Origin: Trebouxia sp. TZW2008
Lineage: Eukaryota; Chlorophyta; Trebouxiophyceae; Trebouxiales; Trebouxiaceae
Length of the DNA stretch: 64,000 bases
NCBI GenBank assembly: GCA_002118135.1
Contig: BDIU01000099.1
Coordinates: 186,001-250,000 of the forward strand
Reading direction: 5' to 3'
Numbering within the stretch: position 1 is the stretch's first letter; each line of letters opens with the position of its first letter. Of the stretch, positions 43,201-55,100 are shown piece after piece. The notes under the pieces were generated by a model that saw only the letters and a list, made by a program, of their open reading frames with translations, did not search any database and was not told the DNA's origin. The translations under genes were made by a program, and so were the position numbers.

Positions 43201-45905
43201 CTGTGAGAGTGCTGGCTGGCGAGGCAGTAGCGCGCAAGTGCACAGTGACAGGAGCTAGCCGCATGCGCATTGCAACAGACCTTCGTTAAAGACGTTCCAC
43301 CTTCAGCTCAAATGCATTCTGTTGCCAGCAGGTGAAGAAGCGATTGCAGACTCTCCTTATGCTGTGAGAGTGCTGGCTGGCGAGGCAGTAGCACGTAAAA
43401 GCACAGTAACAGGAGCTGGGCGCATGCACAGCATAACAGGCCAGCCAGCTGTGTTCTATGTGGAAGGCCGAGATCAGTTTGGCAACAGGTGACCTGCTTA
43501 GTGCCATTGGATGAACATGACAGACAAGTCTTTCAATCTGGTCTATGTGTCAATATTCTTTCACGTTGAGTGCCTGGTGACAGCACACCTCAAACACTTT
43601 CATAGTTTTCCTTCTCCTGCCTTATCACCCATTCTCAACGCATTCCAAATTCTCTGTTCTGTTCTTCTTCAAATGTGATGGCAGCTTGGCACAGCAGCTG
43701 CCCATCAGTGTGCGCTTGAGCTGCAAGACTTTTAGCATTTCAACATTGATATCTTACTGCAAAATCTGTTTCCTTTCTTCTTCTTCTGCTTGCTCTCTTC
43801 TTCATTTCCAGGTGTGATGGCAGCGTGTCAGAGCATCTGCCCGTGAACGTGGACCTCAGCTGCAAGCCCTTTCACTGCACAGCATGCATCATAACCAAGT
43901 CAGATCTTTGTTGCCCTTCTTCCTCTGCAGACTCTCAACCCAATTGCTCATCTTCTTCTTCTTCTTCTTCTTTAGGTGTGATGGCAGCCTGGCACAGCAG
44001 CTGCCCATCAGTGTGGACCTCAGCTGCAAGCCCTTTCACTGCACTGTTGACGTCAACCCCACAGATGATGGCCGCTACCACTGCACATACCTGCCAGTCA
44101 GACCAGGCTTCTACCGCCTGGAAGTGACCAGCCTTGGGGTTCAATTAGCTGGCAGTCCCTTTTCTGTGCAGGTGAGAGACATGTTTTGTCAAATCTGTTG
44201 AATATGTTTGCTAGTTGATGCTTGATAATCTGCTGTCAGGCAGTCAAGTCCCTGGTGGCTAGCCGGGGAAGTTTATTGGCTGGCAGCCCCTTCTCAGTGC
44301 AGGTTTGCAACAGGCTTCAGTGACTTGACAATATGCCTTTATGATTCAGCTGAATTCAAAAAGGTTTGTTGTTGATTCTGAGGTGGAGCTTGCTAAAAAT
44401 CATGTTTCAATGCAGCTGATGAACGTATCCTTCCTATTACCCTCACTTTGAGATTTCCAGCAGGCCTGCAGATGCTGCTTTTGCATACCTGCGCTCTCCT
44501 TTGTTGCAAACCTTTTGCGTGTGGTGAATCAACAGGTGGCTCAGAGTGCAAAGATTCAAAGCAATAGCAGAGGTCATATGCCAGGTGCAGTGCAGCAATC
44601 TAGCACACTTGAAGAGATTTCTCATCCTCTGGTGGACCAAGTGAAGGCGTGGAGCGACATTGCTGAAGCACAGTATGGTGAGGAAGGAGATATGGCAGGC
44701 TGGAGTAGCGATGACAACGGCCCAGAAAGCTCTGAGAATCAATATCTCAAGGTGCGGTACCATTTTTTGCTTTCTGATTCCGGGGAGATGTGTTTTGTTC
44801 AGGCAGATACACTTTCGTTTGGCATGTATCTGTACAATGGCCCAGCGGACAAGCGTCCTAGACAGCAGGCCATCTGATGTTTTGCGGGTCATGAAAGCTC
44901 AGAGAATGAGTATCCCCAAGGTACAGTGCTACCACAGCCTTGAGTCATTCCTGCTGGGGGCTTACCACCACACAGTGAAGCTGCTTGTTTGTTCAAGTTT
45001 CAGTTTCATCAATCATGATAAACGTGAACTAGACTTGGGTGTTGAATATCAATGACAACTGGAGGCGTGTGCCCTGTTTTGCTGTTGAAGCTCATACTTC
45101 TTGTGCTGATTGCTGGCTTGCAACTGTGCATAAATTCAGCTGGCAAGTTGTCCAGCCCAGCTTCTACACTTACAAAGCAGAAGCGTCCCATCATTTCTGA
45201 TGCATGTGCTCTGCAGGCAAATCCTGATGTTCCAGTTGTTGAGAACCTAGAAGATATTTGGCTTGTGGGAAAGCTACAGAAGGAGCGTCAGGCCGAGAGA
45301 CAAGCACAGCAGCGGCAACAGCAACTGCAGCAGTACAAACAGGTAAGCTGTTCATCCTGCTCATTCATAAGCTGGCGTGCAGTGTTGCGTTCGTAAGCCC
45401 CCGGGATTTGTTTGTCTTGCACTTGCAAAATGACATATCTTCAACATATGTTCTGTGCAAGGCTCACCTCAAGGTATGATGTATCACATGGTTGCAAGGA
45501 GGTTACATACATACATGCTGCAACCATGCATGTATTTGCATGTGAAACCTAAATTATAAAACCATAGATGGATAAATACCTTGTATGTCAGCATGCTGAG
45601 CATACACAGCACTAACAAGGCAGACGCATTCTGAATGAAGAAAGACTGGCAATTGCAGTCACAATAACTTGCTTCATCAAACAATACATGTCTCATGCCC
45701 AGAACTGCTGAGGTCAGGGTATGCAAAATTTTGCTGTGTTCATGTTTGTATTGTGTGCCCAGATATTTACGATTTTGCTCATTGCCCTCAGGAACGTATG
45801 TGCAGAACTGTTTCCAAACTGCAAGGTGTCCATGGAGTCAAATGTGCCTGGCTTGTGATGAAAACAATTGCCACGTGCAGGTTGTACAGGACAGCAGCGA
45901 CATGA
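37258..45905 (+). CDS. MORN-repeat / filamin-repeat protein with coiled coil
   Basis: Fourteen exons join in phase to 754 codons plus stop: 37258-37400, 37521-37611, 37897-38096, 38174-38490, 39457-39547, 39991-40070, 40953-41126, 41953-42137, 42722-42896, 43332-43488, 43976-44171, 44536-44751, 45217-45342, 45792-45905. Residues about 70-400 hold MORN repeats (YTGQW, YDGDW, YEGEW, YEGQW), which bind membranes or scaffold proteins in known families. From about 400 to 610 are filamin-type immunoglobulin repeats (GPGLAKALAG, DGIYAVSY, AGSPFSVQ). A glutamine-rich coiled coil follows (about 690-717). A cytoskeletal or membrane-linked scaffold role is inference. Intron 2 has a GC donor (AAG|GCAAGT). 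An in-frame ATG four codons upstream (37246) is an alternative start. Many exons have decayed tandem copies. Confidence 0.88.
39336..39415 (+). pseudogene. Decayed copy of MORN exon 5
   Basis: Same acceptor (CTTTACAG) and coding start (GQWTDGVVHGHGKSITAD against GQWKDGVEHGQGKCITAD), but it runs into a stop and has no donor. About 110 bp upstream of the intact exon. Confidence 0.88.
40385..40905 (+). pseudogene. About six decayed copies of the start of MORN exon 7
   Basis: A GATGCAG acceptor followed by GGATGTGCAGACT-like sequence and GATGGCAG recurs near 40397, 40512, 40617, 40717, 40798 and 40877, ahead of the intact exon at 40953. Each breaks off or shifts frame. Confidence 0.85.
41795..41920 (+). 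pseudogene. Copy of MORN exon 8
   Basis: Acceptor TATTCAG and GKWKADRWYGQGVCMFADGT parallel exon 8 (GDWKDDKRHGQGVCLFADGT). The frame is open for about 35 codons but no matching donor is seen, so it is probably not used. Confidence 0.75.
42545..42672 (+). pseudogene. Copy of filamin exon 9
   Basis: ELKKQRLSGGDCFRF and APGGVIAYASM parallel exon 9 (ELKNKRLSGGDDFRV, GPGGVITQASI). The second half, including DGIYAVSY, is absent. Confidence 0.85.
43105..43262 (+). pseudogene. Copy of filamin exon 10 with its upstream intron
   Basis: About 155 bp, from ACAGACCTT to AGGAGCT, is nearly identical to 43270-43425. It includes the end of the intron and the first 30 codons of exon 10. Confidence 0.9.
43675..43890 (+). 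pseudogene. Two copies of the start of filamin exon 11
   Basis: GTGTGATGGCAGC plus 50-70 bp recurs at about 43677 and 43813, and as the true exon at 43976. A third fragment, of the exon's end (GGCTGGCAGCCCCTTCTC), lies at about 44250-44303. Confidence 0.88.
43945..43973. repeat. (TTC)n polypyrimidine tract before exon 11
   Basis: Uninterrupted TTC repeat ending in TTTAG, forming the acceptor tract of exon 11. Confidence 0.85.
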
Positions 45906-46731
45906 AGCGGACTTGAAAGCATCATTTTCATTGATGCACCCAGCAGCTTTTGTGACCCAAAATTGTGGCAATGCTTCGGCTGACACAGGGGAGGCTTCAC
46001 AACAAACTGCTTGTCAACGAAAACCCTTTCATGCAGGTCTGCTTTTTGCTGTGAGCATGGTGAACCTCTAGGTTTTCTGGGATTTTTATGCAGTGATTCA
46101 GGGACATCTAGCCTAGTTACATTGTAGCACAGCACATGCTGTGCAAAATGTATAAAAAGGGTTGTTTGGCATGTGCATTCGACAGCTTGTGCAGCGCAGC
46201 AACAGCACATTTCAAATGTAATTTTTGTAATGTAAGAGTTGTTTATTTGAATCCAGTCCTGCAATGATGGTTGCAAAGCAGGCGCGCCCGGCTGTGCTTG
46301 ACGATGCATCGAACTTGACATGCAGCTTGAGAGCAGCCAGTTGACATTTGCGAGTTGAAGCTGCAAGAAGGCAGTGTCGATTTGTGAATGAAGTTGAAAG
46401 TCACGCAGCTGCACTGAGTTTCCAAAAGAGCACGCTGTTTGCACTTGCACTTTACTTGTCTCACTAAAGCTCAACTCCACTAGCAGACTTTAATCTCAGC
46501 TGTCTATGCCACAAGTCACGTCTGCTAAGATAAGATCAATAGGCATGCACCATAAACTATTTGATCAGCTCGTGCTGTGCTCAGCTAGAGCTCATATAAG
46601 GCTGCATTCACTTGACGATGTCTTCAGCTATGCTGCAACAAGGCTGTGCTGAAGAATGCATATGGTTGCTTTTCAGCCATCAAAAAGCTTGTGACACACA
46701 ACAGGCGACCTGCATTGGCTGCAGTGAGTGT
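45906..46731. other. Convergent 3' intergenic region
   Basis: Lies between the stop codons of the MORN-filamin gene (+) and the oxidoreductase (-). Apart from the TGTAA cluster nothing is recognised. Confidence 0.5.
46215..46236 (+). terminator. Triple TGTAA, possible polyadenylation signal
   Basis: TGTAA at 46217, 46226 and 46231, about 310 bp after the MORN-filamin stop. TGTAA is the usual poly(A) signal in green algae (known); use here is inference. Confidence 0.3.
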
Positions 46732-49700
46732 TCAGAGTTTCAGGAAGATCTTGCCCTTGCGCGCCGTCTTCTGTGATTCTGCAATTGCCTCATGCACCTT
46801 GTCCAAGGGATACGTATCACCTGCACAATCAAGAGCACAGCCGTTGCAAGCCCATGAATTTTTGTTATCTACATACAAACCAGCCTTGCACAGAGAGTCT
46901 GATCAGGTGTAAGATCTACCTATTGAGTACAAGATCTATCTATTGCATGGTAACTTGTGCAGGGCAGCACCTGTATAGCAGGGCTGAATGTGCAGCACGT
47001 CGTGTGCTAAATGCAAATATTTGAGACAATGGTCCCAACACTGTTCCCTGTTACAGCAAGCCTGCTCCCAAACAGGTCCGCTGAAGCAAGAAAACCATCT
47101 ACAGCTACTGCTTTCAGAAACAGCATGCAATGTCCACTTGGAATGAGAACTGTGTACAGCTTTAGACCTGTATTCAGAGACAGCATGCACTGTCAATTGC
47201 CATTGTCATCGCGTGCTGTCTCTGAACACAGTAGCTGTAGATGACTGTCTTGCTTCAGCGAACCTGTCCGGAAGCAGATTTGCTATAAAAGGACAACAAC
47301 AGTCACTATTCAGGCTAGTCAGGCAGGTCTGCCTGTGTTTTGCACCTGATTCAGGCGCAATGACACTGTCTTCCAGAAGTTTCAGCACTTCCTGAACCAT
47401 GGCTTTGCTATCTTTGACCTGGCCCAACCAATTGCTTAACAGCCAACCCTGCAACCATCAGCTTTGTCATTACAGTATCCTCTCTTTCCAAGGACTGCTT
47501 TGATTACCAAGCAATTTGTCCTTACATCAGATTGTCCTTACCTAGAGGGACCACTGCAGTGGTTGGTTACTAATGGCGTTGACCTTACATCAATATTGTC
47601 CTTACATCAAGTGTCCTTACAAGGAGAGTATACTGTACAACAACTGCCGTCATCAGGACTGTGCTTGAATGTCAAGATACTCCAAAAGGCATGGCGATGC
47701 AAACGCTAGCAAGTGGGCTTTGGTGGCGTCATACCAACACATGCACCTGGTCATGCTGCATGACTAGCAAAAGAGCTTACAACATGCCACCACCAACATT
47801 GCAAGCAACTGGGTTTTTGCATTGCAAGACCCACCTCAACAAGCCAACTGCAATTGCCAGACCAGCCCTGCTGACCACTGCCTCATCAGCCTCACACATT
47901 GAGCACACAGGGTACCAGTCTTTGCTTACAGTGCTCCGACAGCCCAATTGCGTCTTCCTGCCTTGCTTTGCTTCCTCTTCATAGCTGTGTGTGTGCAGGC
48001 GACAAAACTGCAATGTTGTGCAAAAGGACAAGTGCTCACCTCCACTCTCTTGAACTTGTACAGAGTGTCAAGGTTATCAACTTGGACGGGCTCATTAGAC
48101 AGAGCACCGTACACATAGACAGTGCCCCCGTCACGCAAAGCCAGGGACAGCTGCTTAGTCATCTGACCTCCAACTGCATCAATAGCTGCAAATGCTCCCT
48201 TGCCACCTGCACCACAAGGCTCAGGATGAGTCACATGACAAATGCAATCTTGACTGAGGCTGCATGTGGCCTAGCTATGCCAGCTCTCAAGCATGTATAC
48301 CATTCCTGTTGTGGTTATTGTCTCCTGATCAGGTAGAACAGTGAAAGGCTAGAAGTAATGATGCGCAACATCACTCAGTATGGCCTCAAAGAGATAGAAG
48401 CGTCCAAGCTGCAAATATGCAGCAGAAATAGACATTATGCAGGTTGAAACAGCTAATTTGCTTGTACTTGTTTCACCAAGCAAGCTCATTAACATATTCT
48501 TGATTGACAAAACAAATAAACATATTTATGATTAACAAAATGATCAAGAATAAAGTAGTGAGCCCACATCTGGAAAGGTACTGCCGTTACAACGGAATGT
48601 GCAGAAGCTTACTCTTTTGGTCAGAAAGCTACCTGTGATCTCTTTGACGCGCTCCACCAAATCTTCTTTGTCTGTAGCTATCACTTCTGCAGCTCTGCAC
48701 AGACAGCAAAGTCATGTGTTGCAAATACCAGCCCATTCTCACCAATGAGTTTGTTGACATTTCAGTATGTTTGGGTTTTGGCATTGTGTGCAGAGCGACT
48801 TGCACACATCTGCTGTGACAGGTTTGCAGCATGCCCATCTGGCACACTTGGCAGAACATGTTTGCTCATGTCGGCCTTAATGTGTCTGCAATATGCCCAT
48901 TGCTACACAGCGCACGGGCCATATGGATACTGCTGCTTTGTCACTTTGCCACGCATGCAAACAGTGACACCATCATTTAGCCTTTGAGAGCATGGCTGGT
49001 CACGGATATTGTGGTACAGGCTTGAAACTGCCTGGAACCAGAGATCAAGATGATGCCAAAAATCTAGACGAGTTGGAATTGCCACCCTCCAGACACGATG
49101 CATCAGGAGTGACTCAAGCAGAAAAAAAATAACAATGATGCTGGCAAAATATGTAGACAATTGCAGCAGATTCCAAGGCGGGAGACAGTATCAAAGCCAA
49201 CAGGCACTGCTTACCCTAGCTTAGTAAGCTCCTCCTTCTGTTCACTCCGCCTCACAACATCGATGATCTTGATCCCGTAATGCTTGGCTAAGCTAGTGAT
49301 CATCCTTCCCAGAGTTGAGCCAGCAGCAGTCTGAATCAGCCACTCGCCTTTTGGGGGTTCACTGGAGTCTAGCAGTCCCCGACAAGTCATGGGATTGACC
49401 TGTTACAAATTCCAAACACCATAAAGCTCAGCCTGATGACAAGTGTAATCGTACAGAATGATTGCAGGCTCACACAATCTGTCAAAAAACTTCAAACACC
49501 ATGAAGCTCAGCCTGATGACAAGTGCAATCGTACAGAGTCGTTGCATGTGCCAGCACAAGTGCTAGGTGCATGGCACACCAAAAAGCTCAGCCTGATGAC
49601 AAGTGTAACCATGCAGAATCATTGCACGTGCCAGCACAAGTGCCAGGTGCATGGCACATGTCCTGTCTTGCCAGGCCAATTTGGTTTGGGCATCATGACA

Positions 49701-51794
49701 AGGATGTGCAATGGTGACGAACCATTGCAAGTCAGACAAGGCAATGTTGTTTCAGATCTTTCAGCCTAAGCGCATGCAAAGATTGTGTTCAAAGCAATGT
49801 GCATCAGTAAGAGCGCTGCAGTATGTCTGCACAGCTCATGCAGAGTCTGTTTGCGTGTACAACATGTGTGTAAAGCTAATGCCTCTCAGACATGACACAA
49901 TGCAGCTTTTCAGATTGCATGGGGACAGCTTGCTTACACAGACTTGAGAAGCAACTTCATCTGATAGCTTGTCTGAGACTGGCACCTGCACACGGCAAAC
50001 ATCACTTAGCTTCAGAAGCAGCATTGCACACACTAGTTTGGCTGAGACTGACACCTGCATGATGCAAAAAGCACTCAGCATCAGCAGCAGCATTGTGTAC
50101 ACTGATCCTGGGCTGCTTCTACTCTAAGAGGCACTTATGACACTTCAGGAAGTGCTGTAACACTGGAAAGGAGACTGATAAAAACTGCAATTAACTTCGA
50201 TAGCAGCATTGCACACACTCATGCCAATTTGCTGCTACTCTAGGCATTTGTTGTGACACTTGAAGTGTCTGGACACTGGAAACAAAACTTGACACAAACA
50301 GCGGCTAAATTTGGTAGCAGCATTGCAACACTGATCTTGGGCTATATTTACTTGGGTTCACTGTGACACTTGATGGCGTAGACAAGCGTTTGCCTACACT
50401 TTGAGGGCAGCATGATGTACTCTGGTGACGGGCTGTTTCTACTCGAAGAAACTCTTGTCAAGATGCCCAAAAGCATAGTCTTTTGTCTGCTTACACTAGG
50501 AAGCAGACTTGACAGCAGCACTGCATACACTGATGCCAAGGTGCTTCTGCTCAAAGAGGCTCTTCTCAAGATGTCTAAAAAGCATAAACTCCGTTGGGTC
50601 TACACTGAGAAACAGATTTGACAGTGCCATTGTGTACAGTGCTCCCTTTGCAGGTTCAACAATCACTGTTGGAGCAATAGCAAGCTGCTTCTAGTCACAC
50701 AGGCTCTTGTCATGACGCCTAATGATGGCATTAGGTGCAGACTTTTGGTCTTTTGTCTCTGTCATATTGAGAAGGAAAGCAAATCCTTTTTCTGTAATGG
50801 AATATGAAAGTAAATTCCTTTTCTACACAGAGAAAGGAAAGCAAATCCCTTTTGCATTTACATTTTACAAAAGAACAGATAAGTGCGTGACTGACCAAGC
50901 CATCGGTTGGCACTGCTCTGTATTGCTGCCAGACACCATGGAGGCCAGGCCAGAAGACACCCACAACACGCTGCCCTTCCTTGAAGTTGGTCACTCCCTT
51001 GCCAAGCTTGACAATCTTGGCCACACCTAAAATAAGAAATAGCTATTTTCAGTGCCAAATCTCACCACCTTAATGATGATATTTACACATTCCAGCATAT
51101 ACTGCTAGGCATGTGTGGCACAAGTCCTATCTCGCCAGATAGGACCACCTTGGCCACACCTAAGAATGGGAGAAATCAAACCAAACTGCTTGCAGCAATG
51201 TGTTGCCAGACACAAAAGACATGTGCTATGTGACTCAAAGTGCTGGCAAGTGATACAGCCTGATGATTGCGAGAGCAACTTTCAGTGATGGGCTGCCAGA
51301 CACAAGAGACGTTTGCTGTGTTGCTCAGGGTGCTAGCGAGTAATACAGCCTGATGATTGCACAGGCTGCTTGCATTGCTGTGCTGCCAGAAGAAAGGGAC
51401 AGGTGCTGCATTGCTCCACTGCTGACATGCAGTACAGCCTGTCAGCTCTGAGTACAGAAAAACCAAAACAGTCCAAATAGCTTGTAGACTGACCTTCGCC
51501 GCCAGCAATGTGCGGAGTGTGGTGTGGGCCAATGGGTCTCAGGCCTTGGATAGCGTGCACCTGCAGAAGGGAAAGGATGGCATGAAGAAACCATGCTGCA
51601 TGCCTGCCACACAGATCCCAGAATGCATGACTCACATCAGTGGGATTCACTGGGCTGAGAAGTATCTGGCAGAGGACTTCGCCTTCCTTGGGGCTGGGGA
51701 CATCGCCTTCAATGACTTCTAGCCCTTCGAGCTTCGGCAGCTTGCTGAACTTTGTGACCTGGACCTGTATTTGTTTCTGGGGAATGGATACCAT
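46732..51794 (-). CDS. Zinc-free MDR oxidoreductase (quinone reductase / enoyl reductase type)
   Basis: NAD(P)H-dependent reduction of an activated double bond or quinone is expected for this family. Nine exons join in phase to 336 codons plus stop: 51794-51636, 51560-51494, 51026-50896, 49985-49938, 49399-49215, 48694-48633, 48206-48040, 47448-47346, 46820-46732. Residues 30-125 form the GroES-like fold (SPVNPTD, HIAGGEG). The dinucleotide fold has AAGSTLGR (160-167) and VVRR (183-186), where Arg usually binds the NADP 2'-phosphate. Then AIDAVGG and VYGALS, as in the MECR/quinone reductase branch. No structural-zinc cysteine cluster is present. Length is normal for the family (about 330-370). 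The ATG has a perfect ACCATGG context; no clear transit peptide, so probably cytosolic. Exact substrate cannot be told from sequence. Confidence 0.9.
47045..47285. repeat. Foldback (inverted repeat) in an oxidoreductase intron
   Basis: Arms of about 65-80 bp (about 47050-47133 and 47190-47285): GCTGAAGCAAG and CATCTACAGCTACTG on the left recur as complements on the right. A shorter nested inverted repeat (TTCAGAGACAGCA / TGCTGTCTCTGAA) surrounds the centre. Lies in the last intron. Confidence 0.75.
47460..47635. repeat. Dispersed intronic repeat, also at 59189-59285
   Basis: TGTCCTTACATCA words, a CAGTGGTTGGT block and a closing TACAAGGAGA are shared, in order, with 59189-59285 in the THADA-like gene (TGTCCTTATATCAAA, CTGTGGTTGGT, TGTAAGGAGA). 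The ends are roughly inverted (TGTCCTTA/TAAGGAGA), hinting at a small MITE. Confidence 0.5.
49405..49665. repeat. Intronic tandem repeats around AGCTCAGCCTGATGACAAGT
   Basis: That 20-mer occurs near 49427, 49505 and 49588, each followed by a variable CGTACAGA/CATGCAGA block. No exon sequence recognised. Confidence 0.8.
50040..50105 (-). pseudogene. Decayed copy of oxidoreductase exon 4
   Basis: Minus strand has TGCAG followed by GTGTCAGTCTCAGCCAAACT, matching the start of exon 4 (GTGCCAGTCTCAGACAAGCT). It then diverges. Confidence 0.75.
51195..51440. repeat. Three intronic repeats, period about 92 bp
   Basis: A TGCCAGA-A-A block followed by ATACAGCCTGATGATTGC recurs near 51205, 51293 and 51385 in the intron before exon 3. 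Just upstream on the minus-strand map, 51145-51175 repeats the exon 3 acceptor region (CTTGGCCACACCTAA). Confidence 0.75.
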
Positions 51795-52120
51795 GGTGGC
51801 GTGCTTTCGGAACTGTCGAGCGCAGGTGACACCCGATGGCACAGAAGCGTTATCAGGTTTCGTTATCAGGTTTCGAAAAGAACTGACAACGAGCTAGTGC
51901 TGCGTTGCGCGATTGATTTGGCAAGGATGATCAAGCATGTCGTAAGAGTGGCGACATCTGCACTCACAGGACATCCAACATGTGGGGCTCATGTGTCTTT
52001 TGCGAAGACGAAGCATCGCAAGTCGTCAATGCTGCTGTGCGGCGTTCGATCAGGGCTGCAAAGTGCTTCTCTGGTCTGCATGCATGCGTATACGTGAATA
52101 GATAGCGCTGGTTCCAACGC
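51795..52120. promoter_or_regulatory. Bidirectional promoter region
   Basis: 326 bp separate the divergent ATGs of the oxidoreductase and the THADA-like gene. No TATA box stands out. Shared regulation is possible by position only. Confidence 0.4.
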
Positions 52121-55100
52121 ATGTCTTCGAAATTCCATAAGCAACAACAGAAGGCATCCTGGTCGAATGTCGGGACTCAAGCTACGCCACAGTATATGCG
52201 GAAGGTACGCACACGAATCTCACAAGCTCTGTGCGGTAATGACTTTGCGTGAGAACGAGTGGTCCTCATTGAGTTCTGACTGTGCGTCGTGTTGACGCAG
52301 CTGCACGAGCTCGCAGAGAGCACTGATTCAGCAGCTTTGAGAGAAACCTCAGGAGCACTGCGCGACTTTTGCACTCTGCAGAACACGTATGCTGAGCTCG
52401 AAGCTCTCAAGGTGGGACACTCAGGCAATTGAGATCACAACACGGCTGGATCGCCCAGCTCTTGTGTGAGCAATCTGACTACACAGTTGATGTCATGCAG
52501 AGCATTTGTGCCAAAGTCACTGTGCTCCTCAAGACTGGCACCGAAGACAGCGCTTTTGAGGCAGCTGGCAGCTTAGTTCTGGACCTGCTCTTCTTTGCAA
52601 ACTCCAAGCCAGTCCACCGTCAAATCCTATCATGGCTGAGGACCTTGCCTCAACCCCAATTTACCCTGCTATCATCCAAAGTAATTGGCAAAATCAGTGA
52701 TGCAGTGGCAGCAGAAGTTTCAAAGTCAGCAGCAATGCAGCCCATCGCCCTTGCTGAGCCAATGCTGTCCCTGCTGGAGTTCAAACCTCTGCAAATGCCA
52801 TTAAGGTGAGCTGACCAGCTAAAGTCTTGAGCGTTTCAGCATTTTTGGCCCCACGAAAAATCAAGCGTGAACCGCCTCTAGCAGGCTCATGGGAAAATCC
52901 TCTGGGAAGCATGTGAGTGCTGGTGACTACATTGACAATTATGTAGATGATGATCATCAGTAGTAAAGCAACAGCATATATTTGCACAAATGTCTTGCAC
53001 ATGCTGTGCAAGGTTGCGTGGCATGTGCATCAGCTTTAAGATGAATGGTGTCACAACTACTCTCGTGACTGAGTGAGTGTCAAATGCCTTGCACATGCTG
53101 CCTGCTGCTGTTGCTTATTGCTCACAGCTACAGTTGTAGCACATTTTGAGACTGCCTGGCTCTTCAAGGCATAGATGTGGCAAGATGTGCATATTTGGTG
53201 TGATGATTGGCTTGTCATGATGCTGCATGTACATTGGGGCGTTGCAATGATGAGTCAAAATATGTTGCTGAGGTTCAGCCGCTGAGGCACAACACCTTTA
53301 TCCAAAAACTTTGATACTGATGCAAGCCCCAATGGTCTCCTCCTTTGTCCAAGTGTCCACGCCATCTTGTCATCATCACATAACATGCACAAAGCATGCT
53401 GCTGCTTTCAGTGCCACATTCTGCTTACATACTGCGGCAGACCCATCATTGCTTAGCTGTCTTACTGAAGCCTTGATACCAATTTGGGCATAATTTCAAT
53501 GCGGGGACTGCTGCATTGCTGCAACACGTTTCCTGTCAGACAGCAGCACAGCATCTGCAAGGCAGCATCTGAGCAAGTCATTCTTCACTGCCAGATCCAA
53601 ATATTGACACAGGCTTGATTGTGACTGCAGGGACTGCTGCATTGCTGCAACACAGTACCTGTCAGACAGCATGCACAGCATAATCAAGGCAGCATCTGAA
53701 GGGGCACACATCCCGCCCTCCGTCATGCACAGCGCCCAAGACGCCATTGCAGGCGTGTACTCCCTGCTGCAGCTGCATGGCCCCTTCATGGCACAAACAG
53801 GCCAACAAGGACATGACGCCATCTGTGCGGCTGCTGAAGCAATGCTCACTTGCCTCAAGGTAACATTTTTTGCTTGTCTGACATTGGACTTTTCTTGAAT
53901 GCCTGCTGCAGCTGCATGGCCCCTTCATGGCTCGAACAGGCCAACAAGGACACGGCGCCATCTGTGCAGCTGCTGAAGCAATGTTCACTTCCCTCAAGGT
54001 GACTCAGCCCTTTTGGCTCTTCTGAATTTGTACCTATCTGCCCAAGCCTTGCTGCAGCTGCATGGCCCCTTCATGGCAAAAGCAGGCCAACAAGGGCATG
54101 ACGCCATCTTTGTAGCTGCTGAAGCAATGCTTACCTCCCTGAAGGTGATCTAGGTCTTACTGCTTGGGTGAAAGTCTACCCAGCATCTTATTGATCACTG
54201 ACATGTACAGGTCTCGCAGTACATAAGCATGGACTTTTTGTGAGTCTCCAAGATTTGAAGCGCAGCTGTACATGCCTCATGCTACGTGATGAAAATGCTG
54301 CTCTCAACATATTACACTCCACTGATCTTGCTACAGAACCCCTCGGAGTTGCTTTAGAAATGCTGACATGCAAGCCTTTGCTGGGTCGTCGTGCGCACGT
54401 GGCCGCAGTACAATTGGATTGCTGGCGTACAACCAAATGAACATTGTTCTGCTATGTATGCTGATTTACCCAGCTTGCTGCTTGCATTCATATGCTTAGT
54501 TGAATGAGCCAGGCCATTGCCAAATCCACGTTGGTCAACATAATGTGTTTGCAAGTCTTCCATCTGCTGTGCCGTCATTCCTGCACAAAATATCTCAGTG
54601 TTGCAGCTGTTATGCATTGCAGGGCTCAGCGCTGGCAAGAGAAGCGATGTCATCTGCAGCAGTTACCCTGTACGCAGCAGCAGTGCTGCCTGCAGTACCT
54701 CCTGCAACCACTGCGGTTGAGCTTTCCCTTGGCCTGTTCATGCCAGCCACTGCTGCAAACCATTCAAGCCCTTCTCAAAATTCTGGTATGAGTTTGCCCA
54801 TGTCATTTGCAAAAGAAATGCTGTATGCAGCAGCAGTGCTGCCTGCAGTCTCTCTTGCCACCACTGCTACTGATCTGGCTTTTGACTTGTTTATGCCAGC
54901 CACTGCTGCAAACCAGCCCTCCTCAAACTTCTGGTATGTATGTCGTCATCACAGCTTCTCCTGCCAGCATGCATAACTAGTACAGTAACACACAGAACCG
55001 AAGTGGTTGAATGAATTGATTGAGCGAGCGAGCGAGCGAGTGAGTGAGTGAGTGAGTGAGTGAGCGAGCGAGCGAGTGAGTGAGTGAGTGAGTGAGTGAG

